From: Chrysomallon squamiferum
Lineage: Eukaryota; Mollusca; Gastropoda; Neomphalida; Peltospiridae
Direction of reading: 5' to 3'
DNA length: 64,000 bases
NCBI GenBank assembly: GCA_012295275.1
Contig: CM022679.1
Span: forward strand, 24,085,002-24,149,001
The translations under genes and the position numbers were made by a program. Under the pieces are notes generated by a model. The model saw only the letters and a list, made by a program, of their open reading frames with translations, was not told where the DNA came from and made no database searches. Every line of letters begins with the position of its first letter. The stretch's first letter is position 1. This document shows, in pieces, positions 11,623 through 25,315 of the stretch.

Positions 11623-14600
11623 CTACTTCAGATATATTTAATAGGAACACTGGTGCTACTAACAAATAAGTAAATAAAAATATAAGCAAACAAAGTAATA
11701 AATAAATAAATAAATAAATAAATAAAATTAATAGCAAAGAAGAAGAATAATATAAGAAAATGAAGAAAGAAAATATCAAGTCAGATCACGCAATAAAACC
11801 CCATAAAGATCCCATAAAGATCCCACAAAACAAACAAACAAACAAAAAAACGACAAAACATCTAACAAAAACGAAGTACTAAAACTAAGCCAATAAAGAA
11901 TAAACTGAAGAAACCCAGTATATTAGATTTTTGTCATTATGCTCATAAAACTAGACAATGCACATTTAGCTGAAGATAGAGAATTTGATAACGTAATAAA
12001 ATATTCTAGAAATGAGTTATCAGTCTTAGCGGAAGTACGTAGACTGTTTTAATTTCTTTTCTTTTTTTTTTTTCAAATCTTTATCTCAGGTGTAATCTCT
12101 AATGTGTTGAAACCAGGATAAACTTCAAACTGCGCAAATTAAAGGAAAAAAAAACCACCCTGGTCTTTTTTCGTCTTCTTTTTTTATGGTTGACAGTTTG
12201 TTTGTTGTCTATGTAAGATCGTTGGAGCGTGACGAGTTGTGCATCTACTGTGACTTTCTCATTCTGCTTCACAGGTGTGGGTCATGACACACATATACAT
12301 TATACCTGTTTTACTAGGTGATATGTCTTTCATTCAGCTGTTTGTCGGTTTGTTTGTGTGTTTATTTATTTATTTAACTTGATTTCAGTATTTCATCCAT
12401 TCTTAATTCCTTCTGCTTGCTTTTTTCCAAACGGCCATAAACAAAATAAAGGCCCTGTTGTTTTTACTATCAACCCAGTACAAAAGGGAGTTAAGTAATT
12501 AATGCAAATTACTTTATTTTTTTTTTTCTTTAGATATACTTTTAGAACTTAGCAAGTTTTTATTACATATTTTCTACTGCATCTGAACGACAGTAATTAT
12601 TTTACAGAATATGAATAGCAATTAGCTTATCTTCATGAAAGATGTTCAAGATTGTACTTAAAAACAATATGACGTAACCTTATCTTTACTACCATCGCCA
12701 GTGCGCATGACAGACGGAACGGGAACTCGCGTTTAGTAAGACATCAGAAAAATATCCCTGGGCGACAGCTAGAAAAAAAAAGAAAAAAAAAAAGAAAAGC
12801 GAGATAGAAATGAGGTCAAATTCAATGCGCTCATGGCAGTCATGCAATATATGTGTCACGTTAAATGATCATTGCAAGATGTTTCTGCGACATGAAACTT
12901 GGAAAAAGAAAAAAGAGAGAAAAATAATTTGCCATGTTTCTATTTTTTTATTGTCTTTTTTTTTATAATTTTTTTCTAAATTCTTAATTTTCAGGAAAAA
13001 CAAAAAGGAGCGAAGAAAACAGCAAAAGAAAGGAAAAAAGGACCATTTTTTATTACTGTTTTCGTTAATTATTAATTTAAATGAGACGAAAGGCAAACAC
13101 GTAACCACAACAACGAACTGAAACTGCTTCTGTCTTGGGGCTGTTTGAATTTGCCTTCGCAGATAATCTGAGGTCAGGTTTAAATCAGTTAGAAACAAAG
13201 AAACATGTGACTCGCTTGTCTTAGTATGTTTTATTATGTTTTGGTTTATTTATTTAATAGTTAACTAATATAGATACGCACATGTTGAAAAAAAGAAATT
13301 TTGTTTTTTATTTGTTTATTTATTTATTTATTTTTTTTTTTTACTCATTTAGATATTATTTGTTTTTCTCAGTTTTAGGTTTTGTTTCTGTTTCGTTTTT
13401 ATTTAATTTGTATTTATTTATTTATTTATTTATTTATTTATTTCGTATCTTTTTATTTCTTGTTTTCCAGGAAAAAAACTAAATTAAATTAAAAAAACAA
13501 TAAAAAAAAAGAAAGACTGAATGAACGAATTAAAGAACGAATAATTAACTGAGCCAATAAATAAATTACTGAAAATATTCACCAAAAGACCAATTTTTTT
13601 TTTTTTTTTTTTTGTATTCTTTGCAAACAATTCATCATCATCATGAATCAGGAACAATCAAATTAAAATTAATTACTAGGTGAAGTGTTTCTAGCCTTCA
13701 GGCTATGAAATATAATATTTTCTGTCTAGAATGAGTTTTGTTGTACACTGCACTGTATGCCTGTCACTTGCTGAATGGAAAATCATTGAAAACATACCCG
13801 GGATTTTTTGTAAACCTACACTGAACTGAGCTACCTTATACGCTTTAAATCGTCAGATCCTTTGTACAGCCTCTTCACTCGAATTTAATGTCTAATAAAA
13901 AAATAAAAAAAATATATATATATATCCACTTAAGTGCGTGTCCTTTGTGTGCGTGAAGAAGCATCTGTCAACAGCAACACAGAAACGTAATTAAGCAGTT
14001 AATTAAATTAACTCGAAGTTACGTCGAAGTGGTTGAATTTCAACTCGAATTCGACACAATACGTACCTAACAAAGAGGTCAATTTGTAAATTCGTGTTTA
14101 CCACAAGGCGTTATGCTTTAACAGTGTAAGCGACACCCTGGTTGTTGAAGCGTGCCCTTCGCATGGTTACGTAGTTCTTTTCATTCAACAAACTGACAAG
14201 TAATGTCTATTACTCTGCAGTCGTGTGCATAAACATCGCAGTGTACTATTTTCTTTCTTTGTAAAGATTTTTCTTTTCTTCTTCTATGGAAACACGGTGA
14301 GATCGCTTATAATAACAGGCTGTCGGGTTCATCACACCTACAGAAATTCAATAGAGGCGTGGTTTCGGGCGAGAGTTTTAATTACCGCAGGTATTTTTTA
14401 CAACATGTACATCAGAAATAAATATTTTCTTCTTCTTTTCTTTTTAAAAAAAAAAAAAACGAAAGAAAGAAAAAAGATGTTCAAGATAATTATGATTATA
14501 GATTAATGGATGAATGAAAATGTGTATTCCATTGAGAAAAGTTAATTATAAATGTTTTTAATATTTCCCGATCCAGACACTACTTTTTCAACTGTTATTG

Positions 14601-15264
14601 TTTATGCATATCTCTGTCTTTGGAAAGATACATAAATGTCACAGTTATCAGATGTTTGCGGACAAGATATATATATAACATAACAAAAAACAAAACAAAA
14701 AAAAAACAACAGGAACAAAAGAATGAAAAAAATATAAATAATAATAATAATAAAAAATAATACTAAGCAATAAAAACTAAAATGATATATACATAATAAA
14801 AAAGACGCGATTTTATTTTGTGCTTATTTAATGAAGTCCTTAAAAGATAAAAACAATTTCGCCCCAATTTTTAAATGGTTAAAAACAAAATTAAGTAGCA
14901 CATATATTTCATTTTATTCATATATGTTACAAAATACTTGACCCGTTTTATGAAGAAAAAAGCTATAAACTTTATGTTTATAAAATAACAAAACTATACT
15001 ACACCTGAACTTAGATATCAAAAACACTGTTCATCTGTGAAAATAAAAATATATATAATAATAATAAAAGTAAAAAATATATATAAAAAAATGATAGAAA
15101 GAAATGCAAAAGGAAAAGCTTTGAGATTCGCAAAGTGTTGAAACCTCCAGCATTAAATACAGATTCATCCGTACAGCATCGGGCAGCAGGTCAAGCGGAG
15201 GTCGATTTATCATAAAACTCTTTTGACAAATAAAAAACATTAATTTTGTATGCGAAGAGCTAAC

Positions 15265-15354
15265 TCAACGGGTGGCTCGGAACCACTGGCTGTAAGTTTC
15301 ACGGACCAGTTGGTTGCGACTGAGACCACCAACAGCAGAGACTGGGGTGTCAAG
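15265..15354 (-). CDS. candidate terminal coding exon of an unrecognised gene
   Basis: On the minus strand a long polypyrimidine tract ends in ctattttag, followed by 29 codons and TGA. The peptide is LDTPVSAVGGLSRNQL followed by VRETYSQWFRATR. Codons are C/T-rich at third positions (GAC, ACC, GTC, CGC, AAC, TAC, AGC, TTC), unlike the AT-rich neighbourhood, which is what a real exon would show. I do not recognise the protein. A second frame is also open across the same stretch, and the plus strand has a gtaagt at 15292, so strand and frame are probable rather than certain. No partner exons were found. Confidence 0.4.
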   Translation of the reverse strand, partial: LDTPVSAVGGLSRNQLVRETYSQWFRATR

Positions 15355-17157
15355 CTAAAATAGAGAAAGAAAAGAAAAAAAAAAAAAGAAGTCTTTTCAA
15401 GATGAAATATGAAATAAAAATACTGTTTTCAGTTTGTGACTAAACAGCTGCATGCAGGAGTTATGAATGACACGAGAAAGACCAAGTGGAGGTTATGGGC
15501 GGGCAGATAAACGTGTTTGACCACAAACAAACAAGTCTTTTCACGCACGTTCTCACCTAAAGTATCCGGACGAACAACAGAGGCACTGGAATATTATGTG
15601 AAAAGAAAAAAACTAAAAAGAAAAATAAAATAAAATAAAAAAGATCGCTGGTTGACTTAGCAGCTGAATGAAAAGGTAATTATTTATGAAACCCGGTTTA
15701 AAAATGAAATAAAGTGTACTTATATATTTTGACTTAAAAATGAAGTCTGCTTTCAGTTATCTAGTATCTAATACCGCTAACTGATGTTCTGAATTTCAGT
15801 CATTTTTCTTAGACATTTTTATTTTTTTTTTTTTTTAGATTTTATAGATGACTCACTGACTGCCGAATGAGGATCTTACTTAACTATATATGGTCTGAAC
15901 ATTCGCGCGACTCAAACAGAATCAGATACTTTGTTCCTCCACAATTTTAAGTTCTGAACTGCTTAGTAAATTAAGTTCAGTAAATGGTTTCATACAAGTT
16001 TCAATGAGTTTACTACAGAAATAAACATAGGTAATTATGAATCTTACACATATACACTCCTTTTTGAATGATGTATGTGACCTTGCTGACTTTCGTAACG
16101 ACCTTAGTGAACACAAATTTACGGTACGAAAGTGGCGTAAAGATGAATTTGACATACATCGGGTGTTACAGAAAACTCACCACGAATATAATTATGTGTA
16201 TATGTGTACTGTATACATACATATACATAAACACACACAGACACACACAGACATACACACACAGCCGTCCCTACACTATCTATCTTTCTGTCTATCCATT
16301 TATTCATTTATCTATCTATCTATCTATCTATATACCTATGTGTCTATCTACCTATTTGTCTGTCTGTTTGTTTGTCTATTTATTTACGTAAACATCTATA
16401 TAATGTGTGTGTGTATCTGTGTGTGTGCATGTAATAATAATTATTATTATTAAAAGTAAATATTTTATTCATTTCTTTGAACATATACTAATCATGTAAT
16501 TTCTTTTTTTTGTTCTTTTGTCTCTCTCTCTCGTTTGTTTTCTCTGTTGATTTCTTTCTTTCTTTCTTTTTAACTTTTTATTACTTATCATTTTTTCCAT
16601 CAGAACCGCACCAGTATTTGTCACAGAGGAAGAAAGATAATACGATTTACCTTAATTCAAAATAAAAAAAACAACAAAGAAAAGCAACAGAATTTAAAAA
16701 AAAAAAAAAACGATAATAAATTTCATCCTGATTGAAATAAACATGGGTAGAAAACTTATCAAAACAGATATGAAATCGACACCAGAACTTGGCTCAACGA
16801 CTCAATGAGGGGCAAAGTAGCAGATAAATTGACCAATTTGTATCTCATCGTGTCCCGCGGGGAATATTTATGGGATGTTTAGAATATGAAAGAGACACTT
16901 TAACACAGGTGATGTCCAAACGGTGTTCATTTCAGCAAATTACTGCACTCTGGCGGAGACGGGCACACAATGTCATGCGTGTTCATTTCACGTGATAGAC
17001 ACGTTAACGTAGCGCGTAAACATGTTCTATTGTTACCCGAGAGCAGAGTTGAGAAATATTAAACTGAATAATTAATATAAACGAGGCAACGTGAATACAG
17101 AGAGTTGAATCAAAGGTCACCGACTGATGTACCTGCATTGTCTGCTTGAGTTTAATG

Positions 17158-17180
17158 ATGATGATAATAATAATAATAAC

Positions 17181-17224
<44 letters not shown>

Positions 17225-17243
17225 TAATAATAATAATAATAAT
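17158..17243. repeat. (AAT)n microsatellite
   Basis: AAT units with two AAC interruptions. Confidence 0.95.
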
Positions 17244-17354
17244 TTGAATGTTCGGTGTAATAATAATAATATTTTTGTGTTCGAACTGTGATTGTTTTTG
17301 TATGTTTGAACTTGTGAGTTTGTTTTTGTATGTTTGTAGGTCAATCAATCAGTT

Positions 17355-17414
17355 TTCTATCTATTTATCTATCTATCTATCATCCATCTATCTATCTATC
17401 TATCTATCTATCTT
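17355..17414. repeat. (TATC)n microsatellite
   Basis: TATC units with one interruption at about 17380. Confidence 0.93.
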
Positions 17415-17459
17415 TGTTTACGTTTATATTTACATTTGAATTTGTCTCAGTTTGTATAT

Positions 17460-18085
17460 TCAAATGAGTCTGTATATATATATATATAGTGTTTTTTTTG
17501 TACCTGAATATATAGTATGTGAGCGTGTCTATATATAAATGTACACGTAGAAGCATATTTGTATATGTACATATCCATATTTCCATGTATGTTCAAATAT
17601 GTCCATATATATATATATGTGTTTGTATCTGAATATGTATGTGTGTGTGTGTATGTGTGTGTGTGTATCTATATGCCTGTGTGTGTGTGTGTTGCATGAA
17701 TCTTTACGTGTCCATATGTATATTTGTTTATATGCATTTTTGTGGGTGTACATATGCATCAAATATGTCTAAACTGATTGTGTATGTACTTGTGTATATC
17801 TGTGTGTGTCTTTATGTATATATGCTGGTGTCTGTATGCATCTGTGTATTTTTATGTATGTCTATATATGTGTGTGTGTGTGTGTGTGTTTAACTGTGTA
17901 TCTATATATAAAAACATGTACACTATATACATCTATTTGACTGTGTATATACTCCACATGTGTATGTATATGTATATATATGTATATGTGTTTATATATG
18001 TGTATATACATATACATATCTAGGTATGTATCAGTGTTGTATACATATATATGTTTGTATACATGCATACACACAAATACATATG

Positions 18086-18125
<40 letters not shown>

Positions 18126-18198
18126 AAAACACACACACACAGACACTGACATGCATATATATTCACACAATGGTATATGTGTGTGTGTGTAAATATAC

Positions 18199-18246
<48 letters not shown>
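17460..18246. repeat. cryptic TG/TA-rich simple-sequence region, about 790 bp
   Basis: Mixed TATG, TGTG, TATA and CATA repeats with perfect AT tracts at about 18090-18116 and 18210-18244. Open in many frames on both strands, all Tyr/Val/Cys/Ile/His-rich and spurious. Confidence 0.9.
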
Positions 18247-18247
<1 letters not shown>

Positions 18248-18274
18248 TATAAGTAAAATTTTCTGTCTCTCTAG

Positions 18275-18395
18275 ACGTCTTTATGAGATGAAAGGTTGCT
18301 ATGCAGGTCAGTTAGCGCGCATCCGTGTCATGGATCCCTTTTGTGGTTGCTATGGCCGCGATATGTTCAAAACAATGGCGTCAACTGATCAGTAA
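18275..18395 (+). CDS. candidate terminal exon of an unrecognised gene
   Basis: A strong acceptor (ttctgtctctctag) just after a long TG/TA repeat is followed by 121 nt open to TAA. The peptide begins RLYEMKGCYAGQLARIRV and continues MDPFCGCYGRDMFKTMASTDQ. GC content is well above the flanks. The segment repeats the 10-mer ggttgctatg twice (18294 and 18345), which resembles an RFX X-box half-site, so it could instead be a regulatory element. No homology recognised. Confidence 0.3.
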
Positions 18396-18774
18396 TTTCT
18401 TCCGCTTCCTTCCTTGTTTCCTCTTTCCAAATCCACTCGCTGATGATAGAGTATGTCGGTCCTCATTGTAGCTTTTTCTAAGTCTGTTTTCTGAGAAATT
18501 ACACTTTTTGAGGGTTAAAGTTCTTTTGATTATGCTGGGTTTTTTCGGTTTCAATAACTATTTAGGCGTTTGTCACTAGATTTGCAGAATTTGTTCAAAT
18601 GTTCCACTGTTGAAATAATATCTTGATTCTTCAACATTTAAACATTCAGTAGTGGTCCCTCATTAACAATTTGTTTATTTTTAAAACTGCAGAAAAAAAA
18701 AAAAAAAGGTTCAGAATTTCAAGTGCAGTTTAACGGCAATTGAAATAACCGTTGTTACACCTTAAGCGGCGTTA

Positions 18775-18957
18775 TTCTAAGAAAGTGAAATGGATTACAA
18801 TTATATTACGTCATTGAATTTATATAAATTTTTGCAGTATGTAAATTTTGGAGTGTGCAGTTTTCTAAGAAAGTGACGTCACACAATGGATTACAATTAT
18901 ATTATGTCATTAAATTTAAATAACTTTTCGCTGTATGTAAATTTTGAATTGTGTAAT
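18775..18957. repeat. imperfect tandem duplication, 88-bp period, with CRE motif
   Basis: Copies at 18775-18862 and 18863-18957 share ttctaagaaagtga, atggattacaattatatta, gtcatt and gtatgtaaattttg in order. Copy 2 carries a perfect TGACGTCA (18874-18881) absent from the same place in copy 1. Confidence 0.85.
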
Positions 18958-19201
18958 TAGCTGTTCTTAATGGGAGGAATAGTCCATTCGTTTCTAAATA
19001 TCTTAAACTGTAACGCATTTTAAAATTCCGCATAGAATAAATGTAAAACTAGAAACACCCACCGAAAACAGAGCTAAAGTTTAGGTTGCTTTCTTTTCTA
19101 TTTTTAATATGCAACTGTTTCGGATAATTTCGTGCGAGGTTATAAATGAAACCAATGTTTAACAACCCTTCGTCCACCAATAGTGATTTATTTATTTATT
19201 T

Positions 19202-19203
19202 AA

Positions 19204-19267
<64 letters not shown>
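19202..19267. repeat. (ATT)n microsatellite
   Basis: Perfect ATT units, then AAATA-rich DNA to 19375. Confidence 0.95.
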
Positions 19268-19270
<3 letters not shown>

Positions 19271-20159
19271 AATAAAGTAAATAAAAAAATAAATAAAATA
19301 AAAAAAATAAATAAAACGAACGAATAAATAAACGGACAAACAAACAAATAAAAGAATAATGTAAATAAAATTAAAAACTGGTCAAGATGAATTTAAACAA
19401 AATAATAGCGACCAAAATTAATTTACAAAATAACATAAAATAATTTAAAAAAAAAAAAAAAAAAAGAGAGTTACAACCCAACCATGACTGATTATTGAAA
19501 AATCAATAACGTACTATTCATGACCTTCTCGCAATGCATAACACGTGATAACGTACATGATTTGAACTTGATTTATATACCACGGGTAAGGGTGTTTCCG
19601 GTTCCACATGCACCGCGAAAAGACACTGGGAGAAGCTAATAAATTATTTACACTCATTTGTATTTCAGTAAATAACATTTACCTGAGTAACTTCATCCGG
19701 CTTATACCAGGTTCAATAATTAATACCGTGAAGTACAGTCAGTTAATGCAGTACAGTTTAACCTGGGAATTATTTATGTAAGTGTACTGCGTACAGTCGA
19801 GTTATAAGGTCGTTCCTGTTGTTACGTCATTCCTTTCATTTCTTTGTTTTATTCTGATGGTAAAATCGAAGGAGATGACAAAAAGAAGACAACGACGATG
19901 ATTGTGATGTTAATGAAGAAGAAGTAAACGATGGTTATGATGATAATAATGATGATTAATCAATACAGGGTTCGATTATGTAGAAGTAATATGAGTTAAA
20001 TGTTACAGAAATGCAAGTAAGATGAAAGTTCACAACAGATGAAAGAAAGAGAGTACAAAACAAACAAAAAAGACAAATTAAAAAAAAAAAAAAAAAAAAA
20101 GAGAGAAAAAAACACCCAGATAAACTCACTGTTATACAGGCAGAAACATTGAAAAATAC

Positions 20160-20252
20160 ATAGACAATAGATAGATAATAGAGATAGATAGATAGATAAT
20201 AGAGATATACAGATAGATAGATAGAGAGATTGATAGATAGATAGATAGATAA
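20160..20252. repeat. (GATA)n-rich region
   Basis: Interrupted GATA units with GAGATA variants. Confidence 0.9.
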
Positions 20253-20402
20253 TAAAAGAAATCAACTTTTCTCCTTTTTTTTTACACTGGAACCCAGGAT
20301 TTCAGAGGAAAAAGGTGAACATCTTTATACTGAATATAACTTTGAAGATCAAAATGAATTTCTATTAAAAAAATACATTAAAAAACCCAACATAAAAACC
20401 CA

Positions 20403-20452
20403 GTGATGATGATGATGATGATGATGATGATAATAATAATAATAATAATAAA
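20403..20452. repeat. (GAT)n-(AAT)n compound microsatellite
   Basis: GAT units switch to AAT units without a gap. Confidence 0.93.
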
Positions 20453-20910
20453 TATTAAAAAGTTCAAAATAAAAGAAATAAATGTCACTGTACGTTTAGC
20501 AGAATCGACGTATGTTTAACATATCAAAAGCGAACGCTGTTTAAATTAATGCGAAGTTTACACATAACTCCGCGTGACGCCGTCAAAGGTGAAGGTCGTG
20601 TTCACACGTCGAGTTATCTCCACTTGATTAACGACAAAAGGATGAACTGCTACTGAGTAATATTTTTGTCTTTGAAGAACAAGAGAGCGTTTCCTGAAAT
20701 GTGTTCATCCGCGTGATCGATTTCACAACGCGTTAGCCGAGGTTACAAGGCGAAACTAACACGCATCCACACGTCCACTCGCATCTGGCGTTGCTGAAAA
20801 ACTGTAATGCATAGTGGCTTGTGTATGCCAAAAATTACAATGGTCTTCTAGTGAAAGTTAACATGGAAAAGGATACAAAAGTATATATAACCTATATATT
20901 ATATGCATAT

Positions 20911-20963
20911 TCATCTATCTATCTATCTATCTATCTATATATAATATATATATATATATATAT
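20911..20963. repeat. (ATCT)n-(AT)n compound microsatellite
   Basis: ATCT units followed by AT dinucleotides. Confidence 0.92.
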
Positions 20964-23285
20964 GGGGGTATTTTGTGAGTGTATGTGTGCACAACTGCGT
21001 ACAGACTGAAAGCTTAGAAATGTATAATATTTTTTTATTGATTTCCAGTAACAAAATGACACTTAAATGTGTAAACACACAAACAGATTCCACCAAAATA
21101 CAATAATAACAGAATAACGTTTTCTTTATGGCCTTATTTATCTAATGTTAAACTGTTTATTATTCTTCCCTTCAGCAAGAACTCTCTTTTGCACACCGCG
21201 ATTATGAGCTGTCCCGCCTACATATTGAAATAATTACCAACCTCAGCATTCCGTTTGAGTGACAAGTCCAATATAGAAGAATTACCATTGTCGATGAACG
21301 TACGCCAGCTGTGTGCCAGTATTTCAATCACGTGACTTCACCGGCACCGCGTCTGGTGTTGCGCCGCCATAACGGGACCCATAACCGTTGATTAACAGTC
21401 TAAATCAGACCGTTAATGATCCACGCTGGAACTTCAAAGAGCGAGCGTCATAGACGTGGACCGCTGTCTCGTATTTGTTCCGCTTTTTGAGTGACGGCTT
21501 GCATTTGGCACAAATTCTTGGACGATCGTGCACAACGTGTTGTGTTCTAGGGTTTCAAGGTTTGCTACACTTTCAATAACCTGACTGGGCGATAAATGGA
21601 AAACAAATAAAAAGTATTCGTTTCGTATTTCCTAGATCTTTTCCTCCAGCGCGTTCTTAGCATTCGTTTGAAATTGTTACCGTTACTCGGTGCATTTCGC
21701 TGCATGACGAATAACGTGTAATCAGCGTAGTTATAATCGAAGCTGGGATCTTTCTGTTGTTGTTTTTTTTTTTTTTTTTTTTTTTGTTGCTTTACTTATG
21801 TCTGAGACCTCTTTCAAAAACGTCAGATCCTATCTTGATATTGTTAGGATAAACTCCCGAATGGGAATACTTTTACAGCCTTTTTAATAAATTTATTATT
21901 TTATTGTAATGTTAGTGGGGAAATTAGAAAATGATGATCTGCAATTGGTTGAAGTGAAAGAAAATCATATGTATGTGTATCTCTGTGTGTGTGTGTGTAT
22001 TGGTAAATTCATATTCACATGCATACATGCATTCAAGCATACACACAAACATACACACACACATATTTACATACACGTACATATACTGTTACATAGCCGC
22101 CTACGAGTATCAATGCACATATGCATACATACATATTTGCACGCATTAATCACCTTTAATTCATGACAAAGTTTCTAATCATAAAATTAATTTCTACTGT
22201 AAATAATTCATGAAATATTTATTTGGAATCATGGCAGACGATTTATATCATGGCAGAATAAATAAAGCACAACCAGAACCTACTTAAAAGAGAAATAATT
22301 CTTTTTCAAAAAATTTATTTCACCCAGAGACAGTATGGAATACAAATATTTACTCAAGATATAGAAAAACATTACTTACACAAGCTAATTTTTCATTCCG
22401 AAATGTTTATGGGTGTGATTGTATATACACAATGATGTACATTCATACAACAAGTGCGTGGTTTTCAGTTTCTGTATACAGACAGATATTTATTGTTTTT
22501 AATATGCATTTCGAGCGGTCCCAACAGTTTTATTTGTATGAACATTAATATTACATAAGAAAGTATATTTAGCGTATCTGAGCGGACTCTCCCTTTGTTC
22601 TTGCGCAATCTCAGCAAGCAGCAGACAATGGCGGGATCCTGTTGTCAATAAAATAAAATATACATCAGCAGAACAAACAAAACTGCTACAAGTCACACAA
22701 TGTTATTTTCTTAGAAATATTTGGTACACAGGGAATCGATATCCATCATTGATTTACATAACTAATTCATCAGGACCGATCCAAATGACCCACAGAACGA
22801 ACACGACTTGTTTGCTCATGCAAGCTTCGTGTAATATCCTATTGTTCTGGATTTAGAATCTTATATATATATATATATATATTTGTGTTTGCTTTACTCA
22901 GAATATAGTTTTTCTATTTCAAAAATGTCATTTATTTATTTTATTTTTCTTCTATTCCTTTGTTTTTCTTTCTTTTGTTTTGTTTTCCTTTTCTTTCTTT
23001 CATTCATTCTTTTTATCATTATTTCTATCTTTGCTTCTATTTTTCTTTCTTTTTTTTTTTTTTTTTTTAATTATTATTTGTTTGTTTTTCTTTATTTCTT
23101 TTCCAGTTTTAAAGGTGTGATGATTAAGAATAATACACCAAACAACTAACATATATAAGTATATATTTAGGTTCTGTCGATAATTATGTCCATGTTCCTA
23201 TTTATGTGTCTGCTAATTTTACACACACACACAGACACACACACACACATATACATAAGAACACATATATGAGCGAGTCTCTGTA

Positions 23286-23293
23286 TAGATAGA

Positions 23294-23325
<32 letters not shown>

Positions 23326-23465
23326 TAGACAGACTGACTGGTAGACAGGCAGGCAGACAGACAGATACAGATAGATACAGATACATACATACATACATAC
23401 ATACATACGAACATACACACATACATACGAACATACAAACATACACACATACATACATAAAACAG
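23286..23465. repeat. (GATA)n-(GACA)n-(ATAC)n compound microsatellite
   Basis: Tetranucleotide units grade from GATA through GACA and GGCA into CATA/ATAC. Confidence 0.93.
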
Positions 23466-24032
23466 ATATAGACATAGATATTGCACATTTAATAAATCAT
23501 TCTTTTTAGCCACATTTTGGTCATATGTCTCTGTCTAAAGAAATGCTCATCTCTCCGTCTGTCTGCAGATATTTCCCATCCATCTATCTACCCACACATC
23601 CCAAAACCATTCATTTATGCATCTGTCTCTCTACATTTTCTACTTTTCTTATTAACCGAGTTGCCGGATTCTTCATTTGTTTTAGAAAAAGGAAGAGAGA
23701 AAGAAAGAAAGAAAACAAAACAGACCTGTTTATTACACATAGTGTTAACAAAATTTCTGTCTTTCTGTCCATCGGGCCATTTCAACCTGAAACCATTTTG
23801 CGGCTACGCACGTTAACCTTTCGGACCCATTCTCTTTGACGTGTTTGACAGATACAGATATTAGAAATTTTGTCTTACTACAAATGATTAATCATTGCAA
23901 CTGACAGCATTCGTCTTTTTCTCTTAACACGCCATTTACTTTGAGCCGTAATTAAAATTTTCAACATGCTTCACGCCCATCTTCTGACAGCAGAGTTCTG
24001 TCGTGTTCTGAGGAGCGGTTTGGTTCTAAAAG

Positions 24033-24063
24033 GTAATTTATTTATCGTTCAGAAAGAAAATAC

Positions 24064-24147
<84 letters not shown>

Positions 24148-24157
24148 GTTCAGAAAG

Positions 24158-24195
<38 letters not shown>

Positions 24196-24209
24196 AGAAA
24201 GAAAATACT

Positions 24210-24277
<68 letters not shown>

Positions 24278-24303
24278 TATTTATCGTTCAGAAAGAAAAT
24301 ACT

Positions 24304-24357
<54 letters not shown>
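24033..24357. repeat. compound repeat: (GA)n blocks alternating with a 30-nt spacer
   Basis: The spacer tttatttatcgttcagaaag plus aaaatact recurs complete before the first block and near 24275-24305, and truncated at about 24146 and 24192. (GA)n blocks of about 25-80 bp lie between. A higher-order duplication, not a plain microsatellite. Confidence 0.85.
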
Positions 24358-24359
<2 letters not shown>

Positions 24360-24908
24360 ATGTTTTGGTAGTTAATATTTCCACTCTTTTTCTCAGCTGT
24401 CCTTAGAGGATTATTTCTCATTTGCTTTGTTTCGCTGCAAAACCTTTTTTCTTTCTTTCTTTCTTTAATTTTCTTTCTTTTAAAAATATAATTTAATCCA
24501 CCTACGCACATTTATAAAAACATTCACACCAGTTTGTGCGCAGAATATCGACGTTGTAAAGTATTTTTTTCTAATTCTAGTCATCAATAAGCCATTTTAA
24601 GAGAACCATATTTTGATTCGATAGTCTATATTACACTGTCACATTTAATAAAGATTTATTAAATAGAAATTACGATAATTTCTGTTGTCCATAATTTGAA
24701 AATCATGCTTTTCTGTTTTTTCTCCTTTTTATCTTTTGACGTCATTTAATCGTGCAATATGATGCAATGTAATTCATTTAATGGAAACATTTGCGGAATA
24801 AAAAGCTGACAGATAGTCTACGTGTTCTGAGAAATCTTCTTCAAATACAATTACTTTTAATAGATTTTGTTTAAGCTTAATACATAACACTGTAAGAAAT
24901 ACAATAAT

Positions 24909-25028
<120 letters not shown>

Positions 25029-25315
25029 AAAAAATGTATATGTTTGTATGCGTGTGTAAATATATATATATTTTATTTATACATGTGTAAAAACATACAT
25101 TTATATATATATGTGTGTGTGTGTATATGTGTTTATGTATGTGTGTGTATATGTGTATGTAAATATATATATATATACGTATGTCAGCAAAGTGTATTCT
25201 GTAAGTTTAAAACATTTTAAAAAAAGAAGAAAAAAATCATTTTTTTAGTAAAAAGTCCCTTTTTTTTTTTGTTTTCGCCAATTTTTTTATATTTTATTAT
25301 TTTTTTTTCCTGCAG

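Noticed and set aside
16037-16210. Protein-like plus-strand frame MNLTHIHSFLNDVCDLADF...
   Set aside because: No acceptor, donor or family match, and it runs into a repeat-derived tail. Overlapping frames on the other strand are equally open.
17639-18256. Several Tyr/Val/Cys- and His/Thr/Ile-rich ORFs on both strands
   Set aside because: All arise from the TG/TA/CATA simple-sequence region.
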